DNA from: Pseudomonadota bacterium
Lineage (GTDB): Bacteria > Pseudomonadota > Alphaproteobacteria > Rhodobacterales > Rhodobacteraceae
DNA length: 64,000 nucleotides
Reading direction: 5' to 3'
Assembly: GCA_020161615.1 (NCBI GenBank)
Contig: JAIUPD010000001.1
Location: 248,001-312,000, forward strand
Under the pieces are notes generated by a model. It made no database searches. It had not been told where the DNA came from and saw only the letters and a list, made by a program, of their open reading frames with translations. The translations under genes and the position numbers were made by a program. Shown in pieces: positions 29,227-37,121 of this stretch; within the stretch, counting starts at the first letter, position 1; the number at the start of each line of letters is the position of its first letter.

Positions 29227-29301
29227 GCGAGAGTCTTTCACAGGGTAACAACTACCCATAGAACCGCTTCGTTCACAGGAATGTCAACTCGGCGAATCCG
29301 C

Positions 29302-29940
29302 TCACACGCGGCGAACAAACTCCGCAGGCAGGTGAAGTCGGACTGGCGCTGCCCATCTGAGATGAACGTCCAGCAGGTTTTGTCCTGTCGGATTGGCAGA
29401 GAGCAGGTTGAAGAGGCCCTTTGCAGTGCCGGTTTTCACTTGCTTTACCCATGCCCGGCCTTCCGAATCCTCGGCAATACAGATGCGATTGAGGGCCTCC
29501 GTGGGCACACCCAGAGCCGGACGGGTATAGAGCAGGATGTCACCTGGTTGATAGACCGGCTCCATCGACGTGCCTTCGATCTCGACGGCGACCATGCCCG
29601 ACGGCTCGATCTGCGGCGGGCAGGCGATATGATAGAGGCCATCTCCCTTGGCATGATCATCTACCAGATGGACAGTGGCGCCCGCGCCTACCTTGCCTGC
29701 CACCGCTACCGATCTCGCAGGGAAGTCTTGGCCGAGAAGCCATTCTGTCGTGACCCCGAGGACCGGAGCCAGTTCCACCAGCTTGGACAGCTTCCCTGGG
29801 AACGGCTTGCCATCGAGCCTGGTACGCTGCCAGTTTCGAATCAGGTCGGCCGAATTGCCGCTCTGAATTGATGCCTGCCGGGCGGTGAGTCCCGTGGCTT
29901 CCAGTCTGCTCTCGATCCGGTCAAGAATATCGTAGTCCAT
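29302..29940 (-). CDS. LexA/CI-type prophage repressor with S24 peptidase domain
   Basis: 212 residues. An N-terminal helix-turn-helix (ILDRIESRLEATGLTARQAS ... ADLIRNW, ending with TEWLLG) is followed by an S24 domain: Ser-125 in EGTSMEPVYQPGD and Lys-166 in RAWVKQVKTG form the catalytic dyad, and an Ala-Gly pair (Ala-81/Gly-82 in VAVAGKVGAG) is the likely self-cleavage site. The prophage should therefore be induced by DNA damage through RecA. ATG 29940 was chosen: the upstream extension would read through the operators. No strong ribosome site precedes it, and operator O3 begins next to the start codon, which suggests autoregulation. Confidence 0.9.
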   Translation of the reverse strand: MDYDILDRIESRLEATGLTARQASIQSGNSADLIRNWQRTRLDGKPFPGKLSKLVELAPVLGVTTEWLLGQDFPARSVAVAGKVGAGATVHLVDDHAKGDGLYHIACPPQIEPSGMVAVEIEGTSMEPVYQPGDILLYTRPALGVPTEALNRICIAEDSEGRAWVKQVKTGTAKGLFNLLSANPTGQNLLDVHLRWAAPVRLHLPAEFVRRV

Positions 29941-29941
29941 T

Positions 29942-29959
29942 TGCGGTTTTTCTACCGCG
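29942..29959. promoter_or_regulatory. Operator O3
   Basis: TGCGGTT-TTTC-TACCGCG, same layout as the other operators with imperfect arms, directly beside the repressor start codon. Confidence 0.55.
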
Positions 29960-29976
29960 AAAGGCTCGCCTGCGCA

Positions 29977-29994
29977 CGCGGTTATAAAACCGTT
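29977..29994. promoter_or_regulatory. Operator O4
   Basis: CGCGGTT-ATAA-AACCGTT, a degenerate copy centred 23 bp from O5. It overlaps a TATAAC sequence on the minus strand that could be the -10 box of the repressor gene. Confidence 0.6.
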
Positions 29995-30021
29995 GACGAT
30001 GCGGTTATTAAACCGCATAAC
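29993..30021 (+). promoter_or_regulatory. Right early promoter with operator O5 in the spacer
   Basis: TTGACG (29993-29998), a 17-base spacer and CATAAC (30016-30021). O5 fills the spacer, the mirror image of the left promoter. The next gene starts at 30029, only 7 bases after the -10 box. Confidence 0.6.
29999..30018. promoter_or_regulatory. Operator O5
   Basis: ATGCGGTT-ATTA-AACCGCAT, perfect 8-bp arms and the best match of the five copies to a consensus TGCGGTTnnnnAACCGCA. Confidence 0.75.
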
Positions 30022-30028
30022 GGGCGGC

Positions 30029-30310
30029 ATGCTGACGCTCTCAGATCTACTAACCATCTCCGACCGCTTCCGTGAGTTGCATGGCATCGAGCGCGAAACG
30101 ACGCTGTCGCATCGCATGTTCGGGGACTCCAAGAAGCTAACGCAGCTGCGCGGCAACGCGGATCTTACAGTGAGCCGGTTCCGGGACTCGCTGGATTACT
30201 TGGTTGCCCACTGGCCGCCAGGCGAGCGGTTGCATCCTCTTCTCGACCACTACGTCACCTCCAAGGTGGCCCTTGTTCAATGCAAGACGGCGACCGAGGC
30301 GGCCGAATGA
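30029..30310 (+). CDS. Cro-like small regulator (predicted helix-turn-helix)
   Basis: 93 residues. The position (first rightward gene opposite the repressor, sharing operators) is that of cro. The segment TTLSHRMFGDSKKLTQLRG then LTVSRFRDSLDYLVAHWP resembles the short regulators found at this place in alphaproteobacterial prophages. ATG 30029 lies about where transcription from the right promoter should begin, so the message may be leaderless; no clear ribosome site is present. An earlier in-frame ATG (29993) overlaps the -35 box and is rejected. Confidence 0.65.
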   Translation: MLTLSDLLTISDRFRELHGIERETTLSHRMFGDSKKLTQLRGNADLTVSRFRDSLDYLVAHWPPGERLHPLLDHYVTSKVALVQCKTATEAAE

Positions 30311-30359
30311 TCCTTCCTGTTCCATGTCGCCACCCTGTCTCACCCGCGGGTTTCCCCCA

Positions 30360-30809
30360 ATGAAAAAAGCCCCCCTCATTCCGCAAGATGCCGCCAACGC
30401 CGCCTTCGCCCGGGCGCTTCGCCTGCGTGTCGGTCGCGGAAAGCTGTATGGGTTCGCCGCCTTGGCTGAGGCGACCGAGCTGCCGGAACGCAATCTTCGG
30501 GCCTATGCCGACGAGGAGAACGCGCCTCCGCTGCATGCGGTCCTCAGCGTCTTTTCGGCGCTCGGCCCGGGTTTCGCCAGCGACGTGCTGGCTGCGGCGG
30601 GGATGGAAGCGCAGCTCGTCGAGCCCGCCGCGCCTGAGCATCAGAAGCTGCTGACCGCGATGATGCGGCTGGCGAGCGATCTGTCCGAGGCGCTGGAAGA
30701 CGGCCGCGTCGATCACCGCGAGGAGGCCGCGTTGCGCGGGCCCGCCCAGCAACTGCTGGAAATGCTGGGCGCGATGGCTGCCAAGCGCGGCAATCGGTCC
30801 GGCAGATGA
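30360..30809 (+). CDS. CII-like phage regulatory protein
   Basis: 149 residues. An N-terminal domain (NAAFARALRLRVGRGK, LYGFAALAEATELPERNLRA) looks like the helix-turn-helix of phage CII-type regulators, followed by a segment on age or dose (PPLHAVLSVFSALGPGFASD) common to that family, and a C-terminal helix. Start chosen at ATG 30360. The upstream ORF extension to 30204 overlaps the previous gene and is rejected. The direct target is not known. Confidence 0.6.
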   Translation: MKKAPLIPQDAANAAFARALRLRVGRGKLYGFAALAEATELPERNLRAYADEENAPPLHAVLSVFSALGPGFASDVLAAAGMEAQLVEPAAPEHQKLLTAMMRLASDLSEALEDGRVDHREEAALRGPAQQLLEMLGAMAAKRGNRSGR

Positions 30810-31099
30810 CTGACTTCCGCCCCCTCGGCCTCCTCGCTGACGACCAGGTGATGCGTCTGGCCAGCTGCTGCGGGCATTCGTCGGTGCGGATCGTGACCTC
30901 GCTGCGCCGTCATGGCGGCGTGCGGACCCTTGCCGAGATCTGGGCCGAGGTCGAGCGGCCGGTGCCCGAACTGACCGAGACGCTGGATCGCCTGGTGCGC
31001 GCGGGGCTGATCCAGTGGCGCGACATGGTGATGGACCACGGGACCGAGCCGGTCTGGTGGGCGCCGCGCGTGGTGCATCAAACGGAGGGCAGGGCATGA
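30806..31099 (+). CDS. Winged-helix DNA-binding protein
   Basis: 97 residues, overlapping the previous stop by 4 bases. The middle reads as a winged helix: VRIVTSLRRHGGVRTLAEIW, then the recognition helix region VPELTETLDRLVRAGLIQWRD and a wing (TEPVWWAPRV). This is the MarR/ArsR-like three-helix pattern of small phage regulators. The next gene overlaps its stop. Confidence 0.6.
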   Translation: MTDFRPLGLLADDQVMRLASCCGHSSVRIVTSLRRHGGVRTLAEIWAEVERPVPELTETLDRLVRAGLIQWRDMVMDHGTEPVWWAPRVVHQTEGRA

Positions 31100-32370
31100 C
31101 CCGGTTTCATTTCGGCCTCAGTCAATTGAACGATTTTCGCAAGGATCTGGGCGGCGTGGCGAAGGCGGCCGAGGTCCTGGACGCAGCCAGCCTCGGGCCG
31201 CTGATCACCCTGAGCGAGGCTGAGACCCTGATCCATCTGCGCCCGATCCTGCCGCTGTCCGACGGGGATGCCGACGCCGGGGACGATCCACCGATCCTGA
31301 TCGAGGATTGCGCCGACGAACCGGACAGCCCGGGCGCAGCGGACGCGGGCCTGCAGGAGCGTCTGGCCGCACTCGAAGGGGAACTCTCTATCCAGCGCGG
31401 TCAACTCACAGCCTGCGAGGTCGAGATTGAAGTCGCGCGCGCCGAGCTCTTGGCCGCAACGGTGCAGATTGAAGTCGCGATCGCCGAGCTCACGGCCGCA
31501 ACGGTGCAGCGCATGGAGGTCCTTGAGACCGCCGTCACCGAACTGACCCGTCAGATCGCCGCCCCGGCCGAGCCACTCCGCACCGGGCCCTTCGACCCCG
31601 CCGAAAAGGCGCGCGCGCTGGAGCTCCATGCGGCGGGGTGCAGCAATGCCGAGATCGCGGCGGACCTCGGCCGGTCGGTCGGCGGGATCAACATGGTGCT
31701 GCGGCGCTGGCTGCAGGCCGACCAGAAACAGGCAAGCGGGGGCGGTTCTGTCGGGCTTGACGCCCCCGCTCCGCCCTCCGGCGAAGAGGACGCGGCGGGG
31801 TTGGCCGCCGCGGACCCGGAGCCCGCCGTGCCCGCGCGTCTTGACCGCGCCGGGTCGGCCGAGGCCACGCCGGGGGGCGTCGAACATCAGACTTCCGGGT
31901 CCGGGGATGCGCCGCAGAGCGCCCCCGGGGCAGCAGGCACCCGGAAGCACCCGCCGGCATCGGGCGATCCCTCGTCCCGCGCCGGCGGGGTTGCGGCCCC
32001 TGCGGCGGCTCAGGTCCCCCCGCCTGGCCCGCCGCAGGAGGTCGCGGCGAAACCCGCGAAGGGACCCGCGCCGCCCGCCGATTTCACGGTGCTGGATCGC
32101 GCGCTGTGGCGGCATGTGGTGACCTTGCCGTCCGGCGCCTTCGGTCCGGGCGATGATCTGGAACTGGTCGAAGGGCTGGCCCGTGGGCGGAAGCTGGCCG
32201 AGATCGCACTCGACCTCGATATCGATGCGGCGGCCCTGCAATCCCGGTTTCACGCGCTCACTGCCACAATCCGGACCGACAGGGGCGTCGTGACCGGTGA
32301 CGGTCAGCCGCGCCTGCTCAAGGTCCTGCGCGCACGGGTTGCCCAGATCTCGGGTGAGCCCTCGGCATGA
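31096..32370 (+). CDS. Coiled-coil protein with GcrA-like helix-turn-helix
   Basis: 424 residues in four parts: a short N-terminal domain, a coiled coil (about 93-160), a helix-turn-helix (EKARALELHAAGCSNAEIAA, then LGRSVGGINMVLRRWL, about 180-215), a proline/alanine-rich low-complexity linker of about 120 residues and a C-terminal helical domain with a second helix-turn-helix-like unit (LVEGLARGRKLAEIALDLDI). The first helix-turn-helix resembles that of GcrA. The coiled coil contains a 14-residue exact-frame duplication. Likely a DNA-binding regulator or replication organiser; unproved. Confidence 0.6.
   Translation: MTRFHFGLSQLNDFRKDLGGVAKAAEVLDAASLGPLITLSEAETLIHLRPILPLSDGDADAGDDPPILIEDCADEPDSPGAADAGLQERLAALEGELSIQRGQLTACEVEIEVARAELLAATVQIEVAIAELTAATVQRMEVLETAVTELTRQIAAPAEPLRTGPFDPAEKARALELHAAGCSNAEIAADLGRSVGGINMVLRRWLQADQKQASGGGSVGLDAPAPPSGEEDAAGLAAADPEPAVPARLDRAGSAEATPGGVEHQTSGSGDAPQSAPGAAGTRKHPPASGDPSSRAGGVAAPAAAQVPPPGPPQEVAAKPAKGPAPPADFTVLDRALWRHVVTLPSGAFGPGDDLELVEGLARGRKLAEIALDLDIDAAALQSRFHALTATIRTDRGVVTGDGQPRLLKVLRARVAQISGEPSA
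31426..31509 (+). repeat. 42-bp tandem duplication inside the coiled coil
   Basis: Two adjacent 42-bp units (31426-31467, 31468-31509) encode IEVARAELLAATVQ and IEVAIAELTAATVQ, that is two heptads each. Confidence 0.85.
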
Positions 32371-32891
32371 CGCGCAAGACCTCCCCCGCGCCGGCGCGGA
32401 TCCCGCAGGAGGCGCGGATCGACTGGCGGCCTGTCCTCAATCCCCGCGGTCCCTGGTCGGCGCTGGTCACCCCAGGGTCGGGTCCTGAGCGTGTCGCCAA
32501 GCACGCGGCCGGTCTGGTCTATGTCTCGGCGCCCTACCTCGAGAAAGTCCAGATCCGTGGCGCCTGGCGCTTTGAGAAGTCGGTGGGGTGCTCGACCGAG
32601 GCCTCGCGCGAACGGCTGAGGCTGGCGGCCTGCGGGGTCACGACGGTTTGCCCCGCGGTCGATATGGCCGAAATGGCCCATGCCCGCGCGGCCTTGCACC
32701 GCGAAGACGAGGCCCCCGATCCGCTGGACGCCGCCTATTGGAGGGCCTGGAGCAACCCGCTGCTGAGCGCCGCGCGTCTGATCGCGGTGCCGGCGATCCC
32801 CGGCTGGGACAGCTGCGCCCTGGTCTGGCGCGATCTCAGGTTCGCGCTGACCTACAACCTGCCGGTGCATGTTTACGGGGGGCTGGACTGA
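32367..32891 (+). CDS. DUF1937-like protein (possible deoxyribosyltransferase fold)
   Basis: 174 residues. The segment AAGLVYVSAPYLEKV near residue 47 followed by a helical part and VPAIPGWDSCALVWRDLRFA resembles DUF1937, a family with a nucleoside 2-deoxyribosyltransferase-like fold that occurs in phages. If so, it might act on nucleotides. The start overlaps the previous stop (ATGA) and the stop overlaps the next start (TGATG). Confidence 0.55.
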   Translation: MTRKTSPAPARIPQEARIDWRPVLNPRGPWSALVTPGSGPERVAKHAAGLVYVSAPYLEKVQIRGAWRFEKSVGCSTEASRERLRLAACGVTTVCPAVDMAEMAHARAALHREDEAPDPLDAAYWRAWSNPLLSAARLIAVPAIPGWDSCALVWRDLRFALTYNLPVHVYGGLD

Positions 32892-33067
32892 TGCTGGCCG
32901 CGATTGGTGCCGTTGTCCTGGCTGGCGGTCTGGGTGCCGCTGCCTTCGTCCTCATCTTCTTCTCGGCCGCCCTGCGGGGTCTTGGCCCGGCGCTGGACTC
33001 GCTGCCCTGGGCGATCGCTGCCTTCCTGGTCGTCTCGCTGCTGGTCTTGTGCGGCGTGAGCCCATGA
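32891..33067 (+). CDS. Small two-pass membrane protein
   Basis: 58 residues composed of two hydrophobic helices (LAAIGAVVLAGGLGAAAFVL and WAIAAFLVVSLLVLCG) joined by a short loop. It overlaps the genes on both sides by ATGA-type junctions, so it is very likely translated. A membrane protein between nucleotide and primase genes is unexpected; it is not clearly a holin because no endolysin is near. Confidence 0.6.
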   Translation: MLAAIGAVVLAGGLGAAAFVLIFFSAALRGLGPALDSLPWAIAAFLVVSLLVLCGVSP

Positions 33068-34200
33068 TCCGCGACGACGCCCGCCTCGAGGAAGCCAAGG
33101 CCAAGCCGATCGCCGAGATCGCTGAGCAGCTGCATGTCAGCGGCCTGAAGCGGGCCGGGCGTGAGCTGACCGGACCCTGCCCGGAATGCGGGGGCGACGA
33201 CCGCTTTTCGATCAACACGGCTAAGGGCCTCTATCAATGCCGCAAGTGTGGCGCGAAGGGCGATGTAATCGCACTGGTCTGCTGGCTGCGCCGCTGCAGC
33301 CTGCCCGAGGCGCTGACCTGGCTCTGCGGCGAACGGCAGGAACTGAGCCCGGCCGAGATCGAGGAACGCCGCCGCAAGGATCGTCTCCGCCGTGAAAAGG
33401 CCGACCGGCAGGAGGCGCGGCGCCGCACCCAGGCGATCGCCGAGGCCCGGGCGATCTGGCGCGCGGGCCTGCCGGCCGAGGATAGCCCGGTGCGCGACTA
33501 TCTCGCCCTGCGCGGCCTGACCCGCGAGCGGCTGCCCACCATGCCCCGGGTGCTGCGGTATCACCCGGACCTGCCCTATATGGCTCACTCGGCCGAGGGC
33601 TGGGTCGAGGCGCACCGGGGCCCAGCCATGCTGGCGGTGATCCAGCAGCCGGACGGCAACGGGACCGCCGTGCATCGCACATGGTTCGATCTGTCGCGCC
33701 CGCGCGGCAAGGCGCTGATCCTGCCGCCGGGCGGTGACGAACCCCTCGTGGTCAAGAAGGCCTGGGGCTCGAAGAAGGGCGCGGCGATCCGTCTTCACAC
33801 CCCGGCCGAGCCCTGGGACACGCTGGTCATAGGCGAGGGGATCGAAACGACGCTGACCGCTCTGGTCTCCGGCCTCTTTCCTGGTGCCGCTTTCTGGGCG
33901 GGCATCGACCTTGGCAACATCGCCGGGCGCATGCAGCAGGGCAAAGGGCTGCGCTATGCGGGCCTGCCGGACCTGACCGATACCGAGGCCTTCGTGCCCC
34001 CGCCCTGGGTGCGCGAGCTGCTGCTGATCGAGGACGGCGACAGCGAGCCGAAGATGACCCGCGCCAAGCTCCAGTCCGGCGCCCGCCGCGCCATGGCGCT
34101 GGTGCCAGGCCTTTCCGCCCGGGTGGTGCCCTGCCCGCCAGGGCTCGATCTCAACGATGTGCTGATGGAGGATGGCAATGAGCCTGGACCAGATCTTTGA
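33064..34200 (+). CDS. Phage DNA primase (zinc finger plus Toprim)
   Basis: 378 residues. Residues about 30-60 carry the CHC2-like zinc finger CPECGGDDRFSI ... LYQCRKCGAKGDV. A charged helical linker follows, then a Toprim domain with the acidic motif DTLVIGEGIETTLTAL and the later LLLIEDGDSEPKM. This is the compact primase type without a helicase; the D5-like helicase is encoded 1.1 kb downstream. ATG 33064 overlaps the previous stop. Confidence 0.88.
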   Translation: MIRDDARLEEAKAKPIAEIAEQLHVSGLKRAGRELTGPCPECGGDDRFSINTAKGLYQCRKCGAKGDVIALVCWLRRCSLPEALTWLCGERQELSPAEIEERRRKDRLRREKADRQEARRRTQAIAEARAIWRAGLPAEDSPVRDYLALRGLTRERLPTMPRVLRYHPDLPYMAHSAEGWVEAHRGPAMLAVIQQPDGNGTAVHRTWFDLSRPRGKALILPPGGDEPLVVKKAWGSKKGAAIRLHTPAEPWDTLVIGEGIETTLTALVSGLFPGAAFWAGIDLGNIAGRMQQGKGLRYAGLPDLTDTEAFVPPPWVRELLLIEDGDSEPKMTRAKLQSGARRAMALVPGLSARVVPCPPGLDLNDVLMEDGNEPGPDL

Positions 34201-34885
34201 CGTGGATGCGCCGCTGTTCATGGCGGTGCGCCGCGCGGTCGGGGATGAGCTGGGCAGGATCGCCCTGACCGGCGTGCTGATCGAGCCGATCCCCGAAGGT
34301 GGCGCCTGGCTGGTGGCCACCGACGGTATCACCATGCTGGTTGGCAAGGATCAGACAGCCGTCGCCCCCTATCCCGCCGTTGTCGATCTGCGCCTGCTGA
34401 AGGCCAGTCCTGATTGCGACGATGATACCCGCGACGGGCCTGCCCGCGATTGGGAGGGCCTGCGTTTGCGCTTCGCCGTGACCGAGGAAGGGTCCGTCGC
34501 GACGGCCAAGAGCGCGACGACCTATCGCTGGCAGGAGCCTGTCGGCGTCGTGTCGGACCTCTGCCCCGTGGAACGGTTCGTCCCCTGGAGGCAGGTATGG
34601 GCGGATCCACAGTCGCTTGTCGGGCGAGCGGATCCCATTCTGGCCCGCAAGAGCGATTCCTTCGGCTATCGCTGCGATATGATCGCCAAGATGGCCGGGG
34701 ATCTTGGTTTCCGGCTGATCACCGAGGTCGAGGGTGGCCCGTCCGTTGCGCTCTTCGACAATATGCCCAATCTGGTGGGGCTGATCGCGCCGATCGTTTT
34801 CAGGTCGGCGGGCCTCGCACTTGCCACAGAGCTCAGGACCGGTGCTGTCGCGCCAGGGGAGCAAGCGGGGGCCAGCGATGCCTGA
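34178..34885 (+). CDS. Possible phage sliding-clamp-like protein
   Basis: 235 residues. The start is ATG 34178, six bases after GGAGG; the in-frame ATG 34172 is too close to that site. The N-terminal half (AVRRAVGDELGRIALTGVLI, then GGAWLVATDGITMLVGKD) has the beta-alpha pattern of DNA polymerase III beta-clamp domains, where a similar TATDxxxxI box occurs. The C-terminal half (FGYRCDMIAKMAGDLGFRL) is not assigned. The location between primase and helicase genes supports a replication role. The assignment rests on a weak pattern only. Confidence 0.4.
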   Translation: MSLDQIFDVDAPLFMAVRRAVGDELGRIALTGVLIEPIPEGGAWLVATDGITMLVGKDQTAVAPYPAVVDLRLLKASPDCDDDTRDGPARDWEGLRLRFAVTEEGSVATAKSATTYRWQEPVGVVSDLCPVERFVPWRQVWADPQSLVGRADPILARKSDSFGYRCDMIAKMAGDLGFRLITEVEGGPSVALFDNMPNLVGLIAPIVFRSAGLALATELRTGAVAPGEQAGASDA

Positions 34886-35057
34886 CGAAAGGGGGCGCCC
34901 CTCCGCCGATGAGATCCTGGGCGCAATGATCACCCTTTACCACGCGGCCGACGCGGGCGTCCTGGACGATTCCGTCTATGCCGACCTCGCGCGGATGCGC
35001 ATCGCATACGTGCTCGCCTTTCCGCCTTCGGCCGAGCCATGCGAGCCGCAGTTCTGA
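34878..35057 (+). CDS. Small phage protein, unknown
   Basis: 59 residues overlapping the previous gene by 8 bases and the next by 19. It consists mainly of two helices (SADEILGAMITLYHAADAG and VYADLARMRIAYVLAF). No family is recognised; its tight packing supports it as a real gene. Confidence 0.5.
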   Translation: MPDERGRPSADEILGAMITLYHAADAGVLDDSVYADLARMRIAYVLAFPPSAEPCEPQF

Positions 35058-35275
35058 CCATCACCCTCGATCGCGCCGCCGGCGCGGCCGAGCTGCGCAA
35101 GGGCGCCTGGTGCCAGCGCATCGCCATCACCGACCTGCCGAGCTGGCGTGCGCTCTATCGCCGGCTCTGGATGCGCGGGTCGAAAACCACCAACGGACCG
35201 GGCCCCTGGGCGCGGTTTTACGCAGACGACCTCGCGGCGCTCGACCGGGCGATCGCCGAGGCGGGACAGGACTGA
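35039..35275 (+). CDS. Small phage protein, unknown
   Basis: 78 residues, starting with a beta strand (RAAVLTITLDRA) and ending in a helix (DDLAALDRAIAEAG). The middle is basic and aromatic (WRALYRRLWMRGSKTTNGPG), which may suit nucleic-acid contact. It ends 10 bases before the D5-like gene. No family is recognised. Confidence 0.5.
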   Translation: MRAAVLTITLDRAAGAAELRKGAWCQRIAITDLPSWRALYRRLWMRGSKTTNGPGPWARFYADDLAALDRAIAEAGQD

Positions 35276-35285
35276 GGAGGCCCAT

Positions 35286-37121
35286 GTGACCAGTGGAATC
35301 GAGCGCGTGCGCGGCATCATGGCCGGTGCCGTTGATGTCGACATGCCCGAAGGCCTGAGCCCGCCGGCCGATGACGCCTCGCCCGACATGCCGGGCTGGG
35401 ACGACGGCGACCTGCCGCCGCCCCGCACCCCGGATCAGGATGAAGAGCAACCGCCCGCCGCCCGCTGCGTCGATCTCGCGCTGAACGACCATGGCAACGG
35501 CCAGCGCCTGCTGGTGCATGCCGGCGAGGATCTGGTCTATGTCAGCCGGGTTGGCTGGTTCGTCTGGGACGGGGCGCGTTTCGTGGCGGACCCCGACGGC
35601 ATCGCCGTGCGCCGGCGGGCCCATCTTCTGACCGAACTGATCAGTCAAGAGGTCTGGTTCCTGCCCGTCGATGAGGAGGATGAGGCCGTCCTTCGCGAGG
35701 TGGAAGAGGCCAAGGAAGAGGTCGCTGAGCTGCTCGACAAGGGCAAGGAACGCGATCAGATCGACGAGAAACGGCTCGCGTTCCTGGTGGCGCTGCGCAA
35801 GGAAGCCGACCGGATCCGCGAAAAGCGCGACAAGTCGATCGGCCGGCGCCTGACCCATGCCAAGAACGCGGGCAACACCAACGCGATCAAGAACCTCATG
35901 ATCGAGGCCGGCACGATCATCGCTCGGCCGCTCGATGACCTGGACCGCGATCCGCTGGTGATTAACACCCTGGGCGGGGTCTTGCGGTTCCGGACGGAAC
36001 CCGGCGAGGATGACGGGGGCATGTATGGCCCGCCGCCCGTGGTGCGCGTCGATCGCCTCGATCACGACCGGGCCCAGCTGCTGAGCAAGGTCATGCCGGT
36101 CGATCTGGACCCCCAGGCCCGCTGCCCGCAGTTCCTGGCTTTTCTCGAGCGGATCCAACCGGTGCCTGACATGCGGCGCTTCCTGCAGCGTTGGTTCGGC
36201 TATTGCATGACTGGCCTCACGGCCGAGCAGAAGTTCGCCTTCTTCTACGGTTCCGGAGCGAACGGCAAATCCGTGCTGGTCGACCTTATGGCCAAGATCA
36301 TGGGGGATTACGCCGCCTCGGCCAAGATCGAGTCAATCACCGGTCGGTCGCGTCGGGGCGGGGGCGATGCGACCCCGGATCTCGTCCCTCTGATCGGGGC
36401 CCGTTTCGTTCGGACCTCCGAGCCGGATGATGGCCAGCGCCTGCAGGAGGGGCTGATCAAGGAACTGACGGGCGGTGAGCCGATCCTGGTGCGGGCGCTC
36501 AACGAAAACTTCGTCCTGGTCTATCCGATATTCAAGCTGACCATTTCGGGCAACCACAAGCCCGAGATCCACGGCGGCGATGACGGGATTTGGCGGCGTG
36601 TCATGCTGGTGCCCTACGATGTGCAGATCCCGCCCGAGGAGCGCGATCCCGAGCTTGGCGCCAAGCTCTGGGAGGAGCGTCCTGGCATCCTCAACTGGCT
36701 GATCGAGGGTCTGAAGGACTACCTCGCCCATGGCCTCCAGGTGCCCGACCAGGTGCTCGCCGCCACGGCCGAGTATCGCGACGACAGCGACCCGCTGGCG
36801 ACCTTCCTGACCAGTTGCTGCGGGGTGAGCGGCAACCCCGATCACTCGATGCGCTCCAAGGATCTCTGCGACGCCTTCGCCTTCTGGCTTGACGAAAGCG
36901 GGCAGGGCGCCTGGACACCGCGCACGATCTTCAAGCGGCTGAAGGCCAAGGCCGGGAAATGGAAAAGCCCGGGCACCGGCCAGAGCTTCACAGCCCGCAA
37001 GTCCTCTGACCCCTTCTATGACGGGATTTCTCTGATCTCGCCCTTCCGTGAGCGCTTCGAACAGCACCAGAGCGACAGGGCCCGCGCTGACATGCGCCGG
37101 CAGGGCGGCGAGCTTCTGTGA
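35286..37121 (+). CDS. D5/P4-type primase-helicase
   Basis: 611 residues from GTG 35286, five bases after GAGGAGG. An N-terminal D5-N-type domain (VSRVGWFVWDGARFV) and a long charged helical region (about 120-190) precede a superfamily 3 helicase core: Walker A FFYGSGANGKSVLVDLMA, then FKLTISGNHKPEIHGGDDGI with the sensor asparagine, and WRRVMLVPYDVQIP. The C-terminus has a winged-helix-like part (SKDLCDAFAFWL). It should open the phage origin, and a repeat-rich non-coding block follows directly. Confidence 0.9.
   Translation: MTSGIERVRGIMAGAVDVDMPEGLSPPADDASPDMPGWDDGDLPPPRTPDQDEEQPPAARCVDLALNDHGNGQRLLVHAGEDLVYVSRVGWFVWDGARFVADPDGIAVRRRAHLLTELISQEVWFLPVDEEDEAVLREVEEAKEEVAELLDKGKERDQIDEKRLAFLVALRKEADRIREKRDKSIGRRLTHAKNAGNTNAIKNLMIEAGTIIARPLDDLDRDPLVINTLGGVLRFRTEPGEDDGGMYGPPPVVRVDRLDHDRAQLLSKVMPVDLDPQARCPQFLAFLERIQPVPDMRRFLQRWFGYCMTGLTAEQKFAFFYGSGANGKSVLVDLMAKIMGDYAASAKIESITGRSRRGGGDATPDLVPLIGARFVRTSEPDDGQRLQEGLIKELTGGEPILVRALNENFVLVYPIFKLTISGNHKPEIHGGDDGIWRRVMLVPYDVQIPPEERDPELGAKLWEERPGILNWLIEGLKDYLAHGLQVPDQVLAATAEYRDDSDPLATFLTSCCGVSGNPDHSMRSKDLCDAFAFWLDESGQGAWTPRTIFKRLKAKAGKWKSPGTGQSFTARKSSDPFYDGISLISPFRERFEQHQSDRARADMRRQGGELL

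Noticed and set aside
32891-33067. Two-pass membrane protein considered as a holin
   Set aside because: No endolysin or lysis gene is near and it sits in the replication block, so a lysis role is not supported.
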